From: Reyranella massiliensis 521
Lineage (GTDB): Bacteria > Pseudomonadota > Alphaproteobacteria > Reyranellales > Reyranellaceae
Assembly: GCA_945860205.1 (NCBI GenBank)
Contig: CAMARK010000032.1
Span: 1-44,342, forward strand
Length of the DNA: 44,342 bases
Direction: 5' to 3'
The notes under the pieces are model-generated. The model saw only the letters and a program-made list of their open reading frames with translations. It was not told where the DNA came from and did not search any database. Both the position numbers and the translations under genes were made by a program. Position 1 is the stretch's first letter, and each line of letters begins with the position of its first letter. Positions 1 through 9,542 of the stretch are shown here, piece by piece.

Positions 1-445
1 AAAAGAGGTCGCGCACCTCGACCCGCGTGCCCGCCGGATGCGCCGCCGGCCGCGGCTCACCTTTGGCACCGCCGTCGATCTCGAGGCTCCACGCCGTGTC
101 GGCACCGGCGGGGCGCGAGGTGATGGTGAAGCGGCTCACCGAGGCGATCGAGGGCAGCGCCTCGCCGCGAAATCCCAGCGTGCGGATGTCGGTCAGCTCA
201 TCGTCCGGTAGCTTCGAGGTGCAGTGGCGCTCGACCGCGAGCTGAAGCTCCTCGGCAGTCATGCCGACTCCGTCGTCGACCACCGAGATGAAGGTGCGGC
301 CGCCTTCCTTCAGGGTGACGGCGATGCGGTGCGCGCCGGCATCGATGGCGTTCTCGACCAGCTCCTTCACGGCACTGGCCGGACGCTCGACGACCTCGCC
401 CGCGGCGATGCGGTTCACGAGGTTGGAGGGGAGACGGCGCAGCAT
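1..445 (-). CDS. mutL: DNA mismatch repair protein MutL, N-terminal part (gene runs off the window)
   Basis: This is the first 148 codons of MutL, the ATPase that links MutS mismatch recognition to downstream repair. The visible part is the GHKL ATPase domain. It opens [20 protein letters not shown], contains the ATP-binding stretch [13 protein letters not shown] with its Mg-binding asparagine, then VVDDGVGM and the lid motif [14 protein letters not shown]. The ATG at 445 lies 11 bases after the pgi stop, so it is probably the last visible gene of the leftward operon. The C-terminal dimerisation and endonuclease domain is beyond base 1. Identification rests on near-invariant GHKL motifs and is secure. 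Confidence 0.95.
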   Translation of the reverse strand, partial: MLRRLPSNLVNRIAAGEVVERPASAVKELVENAIDAGAHRIAVTLKEGGRTFISVVDDGVGMTAEELQLAVERHCTSKLPDDELTDIRTLGFRGEALPSIASVSRFTITSRPAGADTAWSLEIDGGAKGEPRPAAHPAGTRVEVRDLF

Positions 446-456
446 GGCGCCGGAGT

Positions 457-1755
457 TTACGACTTCTGCCTCTGGGAAAGATACTGGCGGGCCAGGACCT
501 TGGCGTCCTCGACGGCGGGCTGGTCGAAAGCGTCGATCTTCCAGAGATGGGCGGCGAAGATCGTCTCCAGGATGAAATGCATCATCAGTGCGCCAATCGT
601 GCGTTCGTCGACCTCGGCGACGCGGATGATCCTGGTCGGCCGGCCGGCCTTGACGGTGGTGGCAGCCGTCGCATCCGCCTCGGCCAGCAGAAGATCGCCC
701 ATGGTGTGGCCGGCGAGATAATCGAGCGCCTTGTTGCCGCCGGCCTGCAGCGCTGCGCCCTGCCCCGCCGTGTCCTGGATCAGGAAGGTGAAGAGCTTGT
801 CGGCCGGTCCACCGAGATAGAGCTGGACCTGGCTGTGCTGATCAACGGTGCCCAGCGCCACGGCCGGCGTGGTGCCGTTGCCGTCCTTGCCGAGACTCTC
901 GGCCCAGATCTGCCGATACCAGAAGGCAAAAACATTGAGCCGGTCGACGTAGGGCATCAGCACGGTGATGTTGATGCCCTTCTCGCGCGCCAACCAGACG
1001 GACAACGCCGCACCGATCGCCGGGGCAATGCCCGTGACATCGTTGGCTGCCAGCACCGGATCGAGCACGCTGGCTGCGCCCGCGCGCACCGCGGCGCAGT
1101 CGAGGCCCGCGATCATCGCCGGCAGCATGCCGACCAGCGACAGCGCCGAGAAGCGGCCGCCGACCTTGGGATCGTGGTCGAGAATGGTGCAGCCCATCTG
1201 GGTGGCGAGCCGGCGCAGCGGATTGTCGGTCGCCTCGGTGATGGCCAGCACATTGGACGCTAGCGCTGCCTTGCCGGCCTTGGCTTGGAGCGCCGCCGTC
1301 AATGTCAGGAAGGCCGCGATCGTCTCGGGCGTGCCGCCCGACTTGGAAATCGGAATGAACCCCGTGCGACCGAGCGGCAGGCGCTCGATCAAGGCGGCGA
1401 AGCTCGCCGGATCGATATTGTCCATGAACCAGAGCTTGGGCCGGCCCTTTAGCGGACCGAACCCCTGGTCCTTCAGCGCCACGAGAGTCTTGCCGCTGAG
1501 ACTGGAGCCGCCCGATCCCATGACCACGACATGCTCGAACTTGGCGAAGCGCTCGGCGTGAGGCTTAAGTGCTGCGAGATCGTCGCGGCGCGCCGGCAGC
1601 TTGAGCAGCGGCAGCTCGTCGCTGGCATGCCAGTGGCGGATCTTGTCCAGCGCCGGGCGCAGCTCGGCCATCGCACGATCGAGGCTGGCGCGCGACAGGC
1701 CCTTGGCGCCGACCGAACTGTCGAGGGCATCGTCGATGGTCTGGCGGTAGAACAT
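457..1755 (-). CDS. pgi: Glucose-6-phosphate isomerase
   Basis: The enzyme interconverts glucose 6-phosphate and fructose 6-phosphate in the cytoplasm. It has two SIS sugar-isomerase domains. The first carries [16 protein letters not shown] and the phosphate-binding signature [17 protein letters not shown]. The second carries [15 protein letters not shown] with a catalytic-type His. At 432 residues it belongs to the shorter PGI lineage rather than the roughly 550-residue E. coli type. The ATG at 1755 is preferred. An in-frame start at 1788 would overlap the end of the upstream M16 gene by 26 bases, whereas 1755 lies just after that stop with an AAAAGAG stretch upstream. It is followed 11 bases later by mutL. 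Confidence 0.93.
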   Translation of the reverse strand: MFYRQTIDDALDSSVGAKGLSRASLDRAMAELRPALDKIRHWHASDELPLLKLPARRDDLAALKPHAERFAKFEHVVVMGSGGSSLSGKTLVALKDQGFGPLKGRPKLWFMDNIDPASFAALIERLPLGRTGFIPISKSGGTPETIAAFLTLTAALQAKAGKAALASNVLAITEATDNPLRRLATQMGCTILDHDPKVGGRFSALSLVGMLPAMIAGLDCAAVRAGAASVLDPVLAANDVTGIAPAIGAALSVWLAREKGINITVLMPYVDRLNVFAFWYRQIWAESLGKDGNGTTPAVALGTVDQHSQVQLYLGGPADKLFTFLIQDTAGQGAALQAGGNKALDYLAGHTMGDLLLAEADATAATTVKAGRPTRIIRVAEVDERTIGALMMHFILETIFAAHLWKIDAFDQPAVEDAKVLARQYLSQRQKS

Positions 1756-1762
1756 GGAGCGC

Positions 1763-3103
1763 TTACTCTTTTGGTTCGGAAACGACACCCACGGGCTTGC
1801 CGACGACGACCGTGGTCATCGTCTCCTCGCGCAGCAGGCGCCGCGCCACGCGACGCACGCTGTCGAGCTTGACGGCGCCGATCAGCGCCTCGCGCCGGAC
1901 CAGATGGTCGGGCCCCAGGCCATCGACCTGCAGCGAGTGCATCAAGCTCGCAACCGAGCCCGAGGAATCGAGCGACAGCGCCAGCGCACCGCTGAGGTAG
2001 GTCTTGGCGTCGGCCAGCTCCTGCTCGGTGACGCCCTCGGTGCGCATGCGCGTGAGCTCGGCGCGGACGACGCGGATGGCATCGGCCACGCGCTCGTTGG
2101 CGCTCGCGGTCGAGACGACCAGCAGCGCCGCCCTCTTGTAGGTGCGGAGCCCGCTCGATACGCCGTAGGTCAGCCCGCGCTTCTCGCGGACCTCGTTGAA
2201 CAGTCGGGACTGCTGCCCGCCGCCGCCCAACACATGATTCATCACCACGGCCGAGTACCAATCGGGATCGTCGCGGGCGATGCCGGGCAAGGCCATCAGC
2301 GCCGTGCTCTGCGGCACCGGCCGCTCGACGACGACGGTGCGCGGCTTGGTCGGCGGCTTCCACTCCGGCGGCAGCGGCGGCACGACGCCGACGACGAGGC
2401 TGCCGAAGGCGCGGTCGAGCTGGCGGGCGAGTTCGGCCTCGCCGATGTCGCCGACCGCCGACACGATCAGGCCGCTGCGCACCAGCAGCGTCGCGGCGCG
2501 CCGCTTGAGCAGGTCGGGCGAGAGCGCCTTCAGGTCTTCCCGCGCGCCCTCGGGATTGTTGGCATAAGGATGGCCCACAAACAGCGTGGTCATCAGCGTG
2601 CGGCCGGCGACCGACTGCGGCCGTTGCTCCGCCTGGTTGAGGGCGGCAATGGTCTGGGCGCGCCGCTGGTCGACCATGTCGGGATCGAAGCGCGGCTGGG
2701 AGAGCGCCAGCCGCAGCAGCTCGAAGCCTTCGTCGCGGTTGGCCGACAGCACGCGCAAGGTGCCACTCAGCCGGTCGAGCGAGGCGCCGAAGCCCAGCGA
2801 CGCCGCGGCATCCTCCTGGCGGCGGCGGAAGGCCTGGGCGTCGAGCGTACCGGCGCCGTCGGTGAGGAGCGTCGCCATGAGGCTGGTCACGCCGAGCTGG
2901 CCTTCGGGATCCGAGGCCGTGCCGCCGGCGAACGAGAAGGACAGCGCCACGACGGGCGCGCTCTTGTCCTCGACCAGCCAGGCCTTGATGCCGAGCGGCG
3001 TGGTCACTTCCTTGATGTCGATCGCCTGCGCGCCGGCCACGGGCATCATGGCCAGCACGACGGCGAGGATCGCCCAGGCGCCGCGACGGAGACTGATCCT
3101 CAT
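1763..3103 (-). CDS. M16 family peptidase-like protein, non-catalytic partner subunit
   Basis: This is a 446-residue pitrilysin/insulinase (M16) fold protein. The N-terminus MRISLRRGAWAILAVVLAMM plus VAGAQA looks like a Sec signal peptide, implying a periplasmic location. Where the zinc motif HxxEH should be, after GQLGVTSLMATLL, no His or Glu ligands are present, so the protein is probably inactive alone. The C-terminal half keeps the R/Y-type motif region (LFNEVREKRGLTYGVSS). Its ATG overlaps the TGA of the catalytic M16 gene (ATGA). M16 proteins commonly act as a catalytic plus non-catalytic pair (family knowledge), so the two products probably form a heterodimer (inference). The substrate is unknown. 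Confidence 0.85.
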   Translation of the reverse strand: MRISLRRGAWAILAVVLAMMPVAGAQAIDIKEVTTPLGIKAWLVEDKSAPVVALSFSFAGGTASDPEGQLGVTSLMATLLTDGAGTLDAQAFRRRQEDAAASLGFGASLDRLSGTLRVLSANRDEGFELLRLALSQPRFDPDMVDQRRAQTIAALNQAEQRPQSVAGRTLMTTLFVGHPYANNPEGAREDLKALSPDLLKRRAATLLVRSGLIVSAVGDIGEAELARQLDRAFGSLVVGVVPPLPPEWKPPTKPRTVVVERPVPQSTALMALPGIARDDPDWYSAVVMNHVLGGGGQQSRLFNEVREKRGLTYGVSSGLRTYKRAALLVVSTASANERVADAIRVVRAELTRMRTEGVTEQELADAKTYLSGALALSLDSSGSVASLMHSLQVDGLGPDHLVRREALIGAVKLDSVRRVARRLLREETMTTVVVGKPVGVVSEPKE

Positions 3104-4467
3104 CGGCTGCCCTCCGCCGGGCTCAGCAGGGAGACCACCGCGCCCGAGTCGCGCCACACCAGTTGCGCGGCGGCGACCACGTCGGCCGGCTTGACCGCGG
3201 CGATCTGCTCGGGCCAGGCATCGATGTCGGCGATGGTGCCGCCGGTGCTCAGCACCGCGGCGTAGAGGCGGGGGCCGCTCGCCAGCGAATCCTGGGCGTA
3301 GATCGCCGCGGCCAGGAGCTGGTTCTGTGCCCGCTCGACTTCATCTGCTGTCACGCCGCCATCGGTCAGCTTCTTCATCTCGAGGCGCACCGCCGTCTCG
3401 ATTTCGGCCACGGTGCGCGAGGGCGCGGGATGGACGCTGACGTCGAACGAAGTGAGGCCGAGGCTGGCCGCGCTGTAGCCGGCCGATACCGAGAGCGCGA
3501 GCCGCTGGTCGATCACCAGCGACCGCCATAGCCGGCTGGTCTCGGTACCGCCGAACAGGCGCGCCAGGACCTGCAGTGCCGGCGCGTATTTCGTCTCGCC
3601 GACCCGGTAAGACGGCGCCAGCCAGTCGCACGACCAGCGCGGCTCGACGACCCTCGCGTCGGCCCGGCTCACACGCTGCGGCAGGTCGGTGCCGCCCTGC
3701 GTCGGCCGGCGGCGGACCTCGACCTTGCGGCTCGGGATCGGGCCGTAGTGCTTATCGGCAAGCTTGCGGACCTCGGCCGGCGTGGTGTCGCCAGCCACGA
3801 TCAGCACGGCGTTGCCGGGCACGTAGAAGCGGCGATAGAAGGCCATCAGCTCGGTGATGTTCAGCTTCTTGATGTCGTCGGCATAGCCGATGACCGGCAT
3901 GGAGTAGGGCTTGTGCCGCCCGAACAGCTGTTCGCGCGTCGCCTCGTCGAGCAGGGCGGACGGCACGTTGTCGGTCCTGGAGCGGCGCTCCTCGAGCACG
4001 ACCTGGCGCTCCGAGATCAGGTCCCGCTCGGTGAAGCGCACGCCGTTCATGCGGTCTGCTTCCATGCGCATCACCATGTCGAGCCGGTCGGGTGCCACGG
4101 TCTGGTGATAGCCGGTCGAATCGAAGGTGGTGTAAGCGTTGTCGCGGCCGCCGTTGCGCGACACGATGCGCGAGAACTCGCCCGAGGCGACCCGGTCGGT
4201 GCCCTTGAACATCAAGTGCTCGAGGAAATGCGCGAGGCCGGTATGGCCGAAGGTCTCGTCGGCGCTGCCGACCTTGTAGACCAGCATCTGGGTCACGATC
4301 GGCGCGCGGCTCGACGGCAGCACGACCACCTGCAGGCCGTTGGCCAGCGTGAAGCTCTCGGCCGGCCGGCGCCCGACCGTCAGCAGCTTCGACAGCGCCG
4401 GGACGGCCGGCGCCAGGACCGCGCTGGCGACAAGGCCACCGAGAAGGCCGCGGCGGGGCGTCAGCAC
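3100..4467 (-). CDS. M16 family zinc metallopeptidase, catalytic subunit
   Basis: The protein has 455 residues and carries the inverted zinc motif HFLEH at residues 80-84 (GLAHFLEHLMFKGT). The downstream glutamate-rich helix around ERQVVLEERRSRTDN supplies the third ligand in this family. The N-terminus has a twin-arginine-like stretch (TPRRGLLGG) followed by a hydrophobic segment, so export is likely and Tat is possible. The start is a GTG at 4467, two bases after the stop of the upstream lipoprotein gene. Its stop overlaps the start of the non-catalytic M16 partner. The pair sits in the ileS-lspA operon, hinting at peptide clearance or processing at the envelope (inference). Confidence 0.9.
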   Translation of the reverse strand: MLTPRRGLLGGLVASAVLAPAVPALSKLLTVGRRPAESFTLANGLQVVVLPSSRAPIVTQMLVYKVGSADETFGHTGLAHFLEHLMFKGTDRVASGEFSRIVSRNGGRDNAYTTFDSTGYHQTVAPDRLDMVMRMEADRMNGVRFTERDLISERQVVLEERRSRTDNVPSALLDEATREQLFGRHKPYSMPVIGYADDIKKLNITELMAFYRRFYVPGNAVLIVAGDTTPAEVRKLADKHYGPIPSRKVEVRRRPTQGGTDLPQRVSRADARVVEPRWSCDWLAPSYRVGETKYAPALQVLARLFGGTETSRLWRSLVIDQRLALSVSAGYSAASLGLTSFDVSVHPAPSRTVAEIETAVRLEMKKLTDGGVTADEVERAQNQLLAAAIYAQDSLASGPRLYAAVLSTGGTIADIDAWPEQIAAVKPADVVAAAQLVWRDSGAVVSLLSPAEGSR

Positions 4468-4469
4468 AC

Positions 4470-5051
4470 TCAGAAGATGCCTTCAAGCAGGCCGCGCTTG
4501 CGTCGCGTGATCGTGGGCGTGGCCCCTGCTGGCGTCTGGCCGGCCGCCGTGGCGTCGCGCAGCCGCTGCTGTTCCTTGGCCGGATCGAGCAAGACGCCCG
4601 ACGGCGGCTTGTCCTGCCAGAAGATCAGGGCATCCACGAAGGACTTGTCGCTGTCGTTGATGGTGCGCGTGTCGGTGTTCACGCGGCTACGGATGTTGGG
4701 ATCGATGCCGCCCTGGCCGGCCTTGGCGACCAACGCCTGCTCCGAGGCGCCACCCGCCACGGGCGGCGCGGCGGCGCCACCGGGGGCACGCTGCGGGCGT
4801 CCGGCGGTCTGCGGCGCCAGGGCCTCGCGGGCCTGTTCGGCCGGCGTTACTTCCTGCGGCCGGGGCTCGCCGGGCCGCGGCGGGCGCAGCTCGGCGTTCG
4901 GTGGCATGGTGAGCGGCGAATGCGAGACGATCTTGAATTCGTCGGGCGACACTTTCTTGCCGCCGCCCAGGTTCTCGAAGGCGCTGCAGCCGCCCATCGC
5001 CAGGGCGCCAAGCGCGAGGAGAGTCATCGGGAATAGACTGGTCCGTTGCAT
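4470..5051 (-). CDS. DUF3035-type lipoprotein
   Basis: This is a 193-residue predicted lipoprotein. A hydrophobic leader ends in LGALAMGGC, with the lipidated Cys at residue 22. A long Pro/Ala/Gly-rich linker follows (about residues 60-110), then a conserved segment (GGIDPNIRSRVNTDT) and a tail that includes LIFWQDKPPSGVLLDP. The architecture matches the DUF3035 family, usually encoded between lspA and M16 peptidase genes in Alphaproteobacteria. Some members have been described as BAM-associated lipoproteins; I did not verify that here. The ATG at 5051 follows an AAGGA ribosome-binding site, and the next gene upstream is the lipoprotein signal peptidase that would process it. Confidence 0.78.
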   Translation of the reverse strand: MQRTSLFPMTLLALGALAMGGCSAFENLGGGKKVSPDEFKIVSHSPLTMPPNAELRPPRPGEPRPQEVTPAEQAREALAPQTAGRPQRAPGGAAAPPVAGGASEQALVAKAGQGGIDPNIRSRVNTDTRTINDSDKSFVDALIFWQDKPPSGVLLDPAKEQQRLRDATAAGQTPAGATPTITRRKRGLLEGIF

Positions 5052-5097
5052 CGTCCGTCCTTCGGAGGTCAGCTTCTGTCCGCTGATCATGGCCGCA

Positions 5098-5580
5098 TCA
5101 GGGCGCGCGTTGTTTTTGGCCGACGAGAGAATCGATGAGCATCAGCCCGACGCCGACAACGATCGCCGAATCGGCGACATTGAAGGCCGGCCAATGCCAG
5201 CGGCCTATGTGGAAATCGGCAAAATCGAACACTGCTCCCCACCGGGCACGATCAATAACATTGCCGATAGCGCCACCGATGACAAGGCCGATGCCCCAGC
5301 CGCCGAGCCGCCGGTCGGTTCGTCGCAGCCAGATGAACAGGGCGACGCAGACGGCCGCGGCAACCGCCGACAGGACCCACGGCGGCAGCGCCCTGTCGCC
5401 GCCCAACATGCCGAAGCTCACGCCCTTGTTCCACACCACGACCAGGCGGAAGAACCCATCGATCACCGACACCATCGCGCCGTGCCGCAGCAGGTAGCCC
5501 AGCAGCAGCTCCTTGGAGAGCTGATCGGCCAATACCGTCACGATGATCAGGGCCATTGCCTGGAGTTCGAGGCGTCTCAT
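5098..5580 (-). CDS. lspA: Lipoprotein signal peptidase (signal peptidase II)
   Basis: This 160-residue inner-membrane aspartyl protease cleaves prolipoprotein signal peptides after diacylglyceryl modification. Four hydrophobic segments are visible. The two catalytic Asp motifs are intact: GGAIGNVIDRARWG and AFNVADSAIVVG. The N-terminal DQLSKELLLG and central NKGVSFG motifs are also typical. The gene begins 10 bases after the ileS stop, the classical ileS-lspA arrangement, and precedes a lipoprotein gene whose product is a likely substrate. Confidence 0.95.
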   Translation of the reverse strand: MRRLELQAMALIIVTVLADQLSKELLLGYLLRHGAMVSVIDGFFRLVVVWNKGVSFGMLGGDRALPPWVLSAVAAAVCVALFIWLRRTDRRLGGWGIGLVIGGAIGNVIDRARWGAVFDFADFHIGRWHWPAFNVADSAIVVGVGLMLIDSLVGQKQRAP

Positions 5581-5590
5581 CGGGCGAGCC

Positions 5591-8449
5591 TCACGTCACG
5601 GCCCCTTCGCAGCGCTGGCAGAGCAGTGGATGGGCGGCCGACTTGCCGACCTCCTCCAGAACCTGCCAGCAGCGCGCGCATTTCTCGCCGGCAGCCGGCG
5701 CCGGCACGACGGCGACACCGGCCACGTCGGCGAGCATGAAGGCACCCGCCGGCAACACGCCGCCGTCGGGCACCTCGATCAGGTCGCCACCCGAGGTGAT
5801 GCAGATCTCGGTGAGGTCGAGGCCCTTCAGCGCCGCGATGAAAACCGAGCCGGCATGGACATGCGGGGCGGCCTGCAGGCTGGAGCCGATGCGCTTCTCG
5901 GCCCGCTCCAGCTCCAGCGCGCCAGTGACCACGCGCCGCAACGCCCGCACGGTCTTCCATTTCTCGCCCAGCGCCGCATCGAGCCAGCCCTCGGGGATGG
6001 TCGGATAGACGCGCAGATGCACCGAGTCGGCCTTGCCGTCCGGCATGTCCTGCGGCCGGGCAAGCCAGGCCTCTTCCGCCGTGAAGCAGGTGATGGGTGC
6101 GAGCCAGGCGGTGAGAAACGAGAAGATCTCGGCCATCACCGTCCGCCCAGCCCGCCGACGCAGCGACGACGGCGCGTCGCAGTAGATCGCGTCCTTGCGG
6201 ATGTCGAAGTAGAACGCCGAGAGATCGCCCGAGCAGAAGGTATTGAGCTCGGTCGCGATGGTGTGGAAGTCGTAGTCGTCGACCGCCTTGCGCAGGATCA
6301 CGTCGAGCTCGGCCAGGCGATGCAGCACCCAGCGCTCGAGCTCCGGCATCTCGGCCGGCGCCACGCGCTCGGCGGCGCTGAAGCCATCGAGGCTGCCCAG
6401 CAGGTAGCGCAAGGTGTTGCGCAGCCGGCGATAGGCCTCGGCCTGGTGCTTCAGGATCTCCGGGCCGATGCGCTGGTCCTCGGTGTAGTCGGTGCCGACC
6501 ACCCAGAGGCGCAGGATGTCGGCGCCGTACTGGTCGCACACCGTTTGCGGCGCGGTGATGTTGCCCAGCGACTTCGACATCTTGCGGCCCTGCTCGTCGA
6601 GCGTGAAGCCGTGCGTCAGCACGCCGTCGTAAGGTGCGCGGCCGCGGGTGCCGCAGCTCTCCAGCAGCGAGGAATGGAACCAGCCGCGATGCTGGTCGGA
6701 GCCTTCGAGGTAGAGGTCGGCCGGCCACTTGAGATCGGGATTGCCTTCGAGCGTGAAGGCATGGGTGCAGCCGGAATCGAACCAGACGTCGAGGATGTCG
6801 GTGACCTGCTCGAAGTCCTTGGCGTCGTACTTGTTGCCGAGGAAGCGCTCGGGCGGGCTCGCGAACCAGGCATCGGCGCCCTCGGCCTTGAAGGCTTCTA
6901 CGACGCGGCCCATCACCTCGGGATCGCGCAACGGCTCGCCGGTCGCCTTGTTCACGTAGACCGCGATCGGCACGCCCCAGGCGCGCTGGCGCGAGACGTT
7001 CCAGTCGGGCCGCGTCTCGATCATCGAGCGCAGACGGTTGTAGCCGGCCGGCGGCACGAAGCGCGTCGCGTCGATCGCCGCCAGCGCCTTTTCGCGGAGC
7101 GTGCCGCCGATCTCGGGGATCTGCTTGTCCATGGCGATGAACCACTGCGGCGCATTGCGGAAGATGACAGGCGCCTTGGAGCGCCAGGAATGCGGATACG
7201 AATGGGTGATGCGGCCCGACGCGAGCAGCCCGCCCGCGGCATCGATGGCGGCGATCACCGTGCGATTGGCGTCACCCTTCTTGCCCTCGGGCGTGTAGAC
7301 GCGCTTGCCGGCGAACATCGGCACATGCGGATAATAGGTGCCATCCTCGGAGACGGTGTCCGGCACCTCGACGCCATTGGCCACGCCCAGCTCATAGTCG
7401 TCGGCGCCATGGCCCGGCGCGATGTGCACGAAGCCGGTGCCGGCATCGGCGGTAACGAAGCCGCCCGACAGCAGGCGCACGTCGAAGTCGAAGCCCTGCC
7501 CGCGCAACGGATGCGCCGCAACAAGGCCTTCCAGATCGGATGCCGTGACGTCGGCCAGCACCTTGGCCGTGAACTTGCCCGCTTCGGCGGTCGCGGCAAC
7601 CAGCTCCTTCGCCAGCACCATCTTCTCGCCGACGCGCACCTTGCTGCCCTCGCCCGCCTCGGTCACTTCGACCAGCGCGTAGGCGATCTCGGGCCCGTAA
7701 GCGAGCGCGCGGTTGCCTGGCATGGTCCAGGGCGTCGTCGTCCAGATCACGATCGCCGCGCCATCGAGCTTGCCACCCGCTGATTTCACGACGGGGAAGC
7801 GGACATGCACCGTGTCGGAGACATGGTCGTGATACTCGATCTCGGCCTCGGCCAGCGCAGTCTTCTCGACGACGCTCCACAGCACGGCCTTGGATCCCTT
7901 GTAGAGTCCGCCGTTCATCAGGAACTTGCCGAGCTCGGCCACGATGACGGCCTCGGACTCGTACTTCATCGTCGAGTAGTAGTTCTCCCAGTCGCCGTCG
8001 ACGCCCAGCCGCTTGAACTCCTCGCGCTGTACGCCGATCCAGTGATCGGCGAAGGCGCGACATTCCTTGCGGAACTCCACGACCGGCACCTGGTCCTTGT
8101 CCTGCTTCTTGGCGCGGTACTGCTCCTCGATCTTCCATTCGATCGGAAGCCCATGGCAGTCCCAGCCCGGGACGTAGTGGCTGTCCTTGCCCAGCATCTG
8201 CTGGGTGCGGCTCACCAGGTCCTTCAGAATCTTGTTGAGCGCGTGGCCGATATGGAGGTTGCCGTTGGCGTAGGGAGGGCCGTCGTGCAGGACGAACTTC
8301 GGCCGGCCCTTGCTCTCGGTGCGGAGCCGGTCCCACAGCTTCATGTCGGCCCAGCGCTTCAACAGCTCCGGCTCCTTCTTGGGAAGGCCGCCGCGCATGG
8401 GGAAGTCGGTCTTGGGCAGGAAAACGCTGGATTTATAGTCAGTTGTCAC
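5591..8449 (-). CDS. ileS: Isoleucyl-tRNA synthetase
   Basis: This class I aminoacyl-tRNA synthetase of about 952 residues charges tRNA-Ile. The HIGH motif is at residues 66-69 (NLHIGHALNK) and KMSKS near residue 620 (GRKMSKSLGN). The editing domain (GTGFVHIAPGHGADDYELG) lies between them. The C-terminus carries a zinc-finger pair (KCARCWQVLEE and LLCQRCEG). The chosen start is GTG at 8449, because VTTDYKSSVFLPKTDFPMRG matches the conserved N-terminus of alphaproteobacterial IleS. The frame stays open to a TTG at 8500, but that extension looks non-conserved. No T-box leader was recognised in the 157-base gap upstream. Confidence 0.96.
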   Translation of the reverse strand: MTTDYKSSVFLPKTDFPMRGGLPKKEPELLKRWADMKLWDRLRTESKGRPKFVLHDGPPYANGNLHIGHALNKILKDLVSRTQQMLGKDSHYVPGWDCHGLPIEWKIEEQYRAKKQDKDQVPVVEFRKECRAFADHWIGVQREEFKRLGVDGDWENYYSTMKYESEAVIVAELGKFLMNGGLYKGSKAVLWSVVEKTALAEAEIEYHDHVSDTVHVRFPVVKSAGGKLDGAAIVIWTTTPWTMPGNRALAYGPEIAYALVEVTEAGEGSKVRVGEKMVLAKELVAATAEAGKFTAKVLADVTASDLEGLVAAHPLRGQGFDFDVRLLSGGFVTADAGTGFVHIAPGHGADDYELGVANGVEVPDTVSEDGTYYPHVPMFAGKRVYTPEGKKGDANRTVIAAIDAAGGLLASGRITHSYPHSWRSKAPVIFRNAPQWFIAMDKQIPEIGGTLREKALAAIDATRFVPPAGYNRLRSMIETRPDWNVSRQRAWGVPIAVYVNKATGEPLRDPEVMGRVVEAFKAEGADAWFASPPERFLGNKYDAKDFEQVTDILDVWFDSGCTHAFTLEGNPDLKWPADLYLEGSDQHRGWFHSSLLESCGTRGRAPYDGVLTHGFTLDEQGRKMSKSLGNITAPQTVCDQYGADILRLWVVGTDYTEDQRIGPEILKHQAEAYRRLRNTLRYLLGSLDGFSAAERVAPAEMPELERWVLHRLAELDVILRKAVDDYDFHTIATELNTFCSGDLSAFYFDIRKDAIYCDAPSSLRRRAGRTVMAEIFSFLTAWLAPITCFTAEEAWLARPQDMPDGKADSVHLRVYPTIPEGWLDAALGEKWKTVRALRRVVTGALELERAEKRIGSSLQAAPHVHAGSVFIAALKGLDLTEICITSGGDLIEVPDGGVLPAGAFMLADVAGVAVVPAPAAGEKCARCWQVLEEVGKSAAHPLLCQRCEGAVT

Positions 8450-8606
8450 AAGAAACTCGGTGCGAAAGGAGCGATGGGCGGCCGCCGGGACGGCAGCCAA
8501 ACAGACGGGACAACCCGGCCGCGGTCAGCGGACCGGGCGGATAATTCGCTCCTGGAGGGCCCCGATAAACATAGGGCCGGCAATCTAGGGACGGGGGTCG
8601 GGGGGG

Positions 8607-9542
8607 TCAAGGAGCCGCTAGAATGGCCTTTGCCGCCTCGCCGTCGGCCGCGATCTGGGCTTTTAGCGCATCGAGGCCCGAGAACTTCATCTCGGGCCGG
8701 ATGAAGTCGACCAGCGCCACGCGCAGGCTCCTGCCGTAGAGGTCGCCCGCGAAATCGAACAGGTGGACCTCGAAATTCTCCTGCAGCTTGCCGAAGGTCG
8801 GACGCCGGCCAAGGTTGGCCACGGCGTTGCGCCATGTTCCTTCAACGAGCGCACGCACGGCATAGACGCCGAAGCGCGGCCTCAAGTGCTCGCCCAGCGC
8901 GACGTTGGCGGTGGGAAAGCCGATGGTGCGGCCGCGCTGATCGCCCAGTTCCACCACGCCCTCGATCTCCCAGGGATGACCGAGCAGCTCGGCCGCCTCC
9001 CTGGCCATGCCGGCGCGCAGTGCCTCGCGGATGCGGGTCGAGGAATAGATCTCGCCCTCGCGCATGACGGGCTCGAGCACGGTGACGCCGATGCCGCGCG
9101 CCGTGCCGGCCTTGCGGAGAAACTCGACATTGCCGCCGCGCCGCGCGCCGAAGGTAAAGTCGTAGCCGCACACGACATGGCGCGCGCCCAGCCCCTTCAG
9201 CAGCACGTCCTCGATGAAGGCGTCGGCCGAGAGGGCGGCGAACGCCGCGTCGAAGCGCTGGGCGAGGACGGCCTGCACGCCGTACTGCGCCAGCAGCCGG
9301 AGCTTGGCCGGCGGCAGGGTAAGGCGGAACGGGCCGGTGTCGGGCACGAAGAAGCCGCGCGGATGCGGCTCGAAGGTGAGCGCCACCACGGGCGCGCCAA
9401 GCGCCTTGGCCTCCCGACCGGCGTCGGCGATCAACGCCTGGTGGCCGCGATGCACGCCGTCGAAATTGCCGAGCGCCACCACCCCGCCCTTCCAGGCGGC
9501 CGGCGTCTTCTGCCAGTCGTCGAAGGCCGGAATGGATGTCAT
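8607..9542 (-). CDS. ribF: Bifunctional riboflavin kinase / FAD synthetase
   Basis: The 311-residue enzyme makes FMN from riboflavin and FAD from FMN. The N-terminal nucleotidyltransferase domain has VVALGNFDGVHRGHQALI (residues about 20-37), with the class I HxGH-type motif. The C-terminal flavokinase domain has RGRTIGFPTANVALGEHLRP. The ATG at 9542 overlaps the stop of the upstream MaoC gene (ATGA), so the two are translationally coupled. A 157-base gap separates it from ileS on the same strand. RibF next to ileS-lspA is a widespread bacterial arrangement, which supports the call. Confidence 0.94.
   Translation of the reverse strand: MTSIPAFDDWQKTPAAWKGGVVALGNFDGVHRGHQALIADAGREAKALGAPVVALTFEPHPRGFFVPDTGPFRLTLPPAKLRLLAQYGVQAVLAQRFDAAFAALSADAFIEDVLLKGLGARHVVCGYDFTFGARRGGNVEFLRKAGTARGIGVTVLEPVMREGEIYSSTRIREALRAGMAREAAELLGHPWEIEGVVELGDQRGRTIGFPTANVALGEHLRPRFGVYAVRALVEGTWRNAVANLGRRPTFGKLQENFEVHLFDFAGDLYGRSLRVALVDFIRPEMKFSGLDALKAQIAADGEAAKAILAAP

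Noticed and set aside
5543..7783. Long plus-strand frame opposite ileS
   Set aside because: Antisense shadow of ileS, whose HIGH and KMSKS motifs are intact.
8450..8606. Possible T-box or other leader upstream of ileS
   Set aside because: No specifier or antiterminator features were recognised; only GC-rich pairing and no defined promoter.
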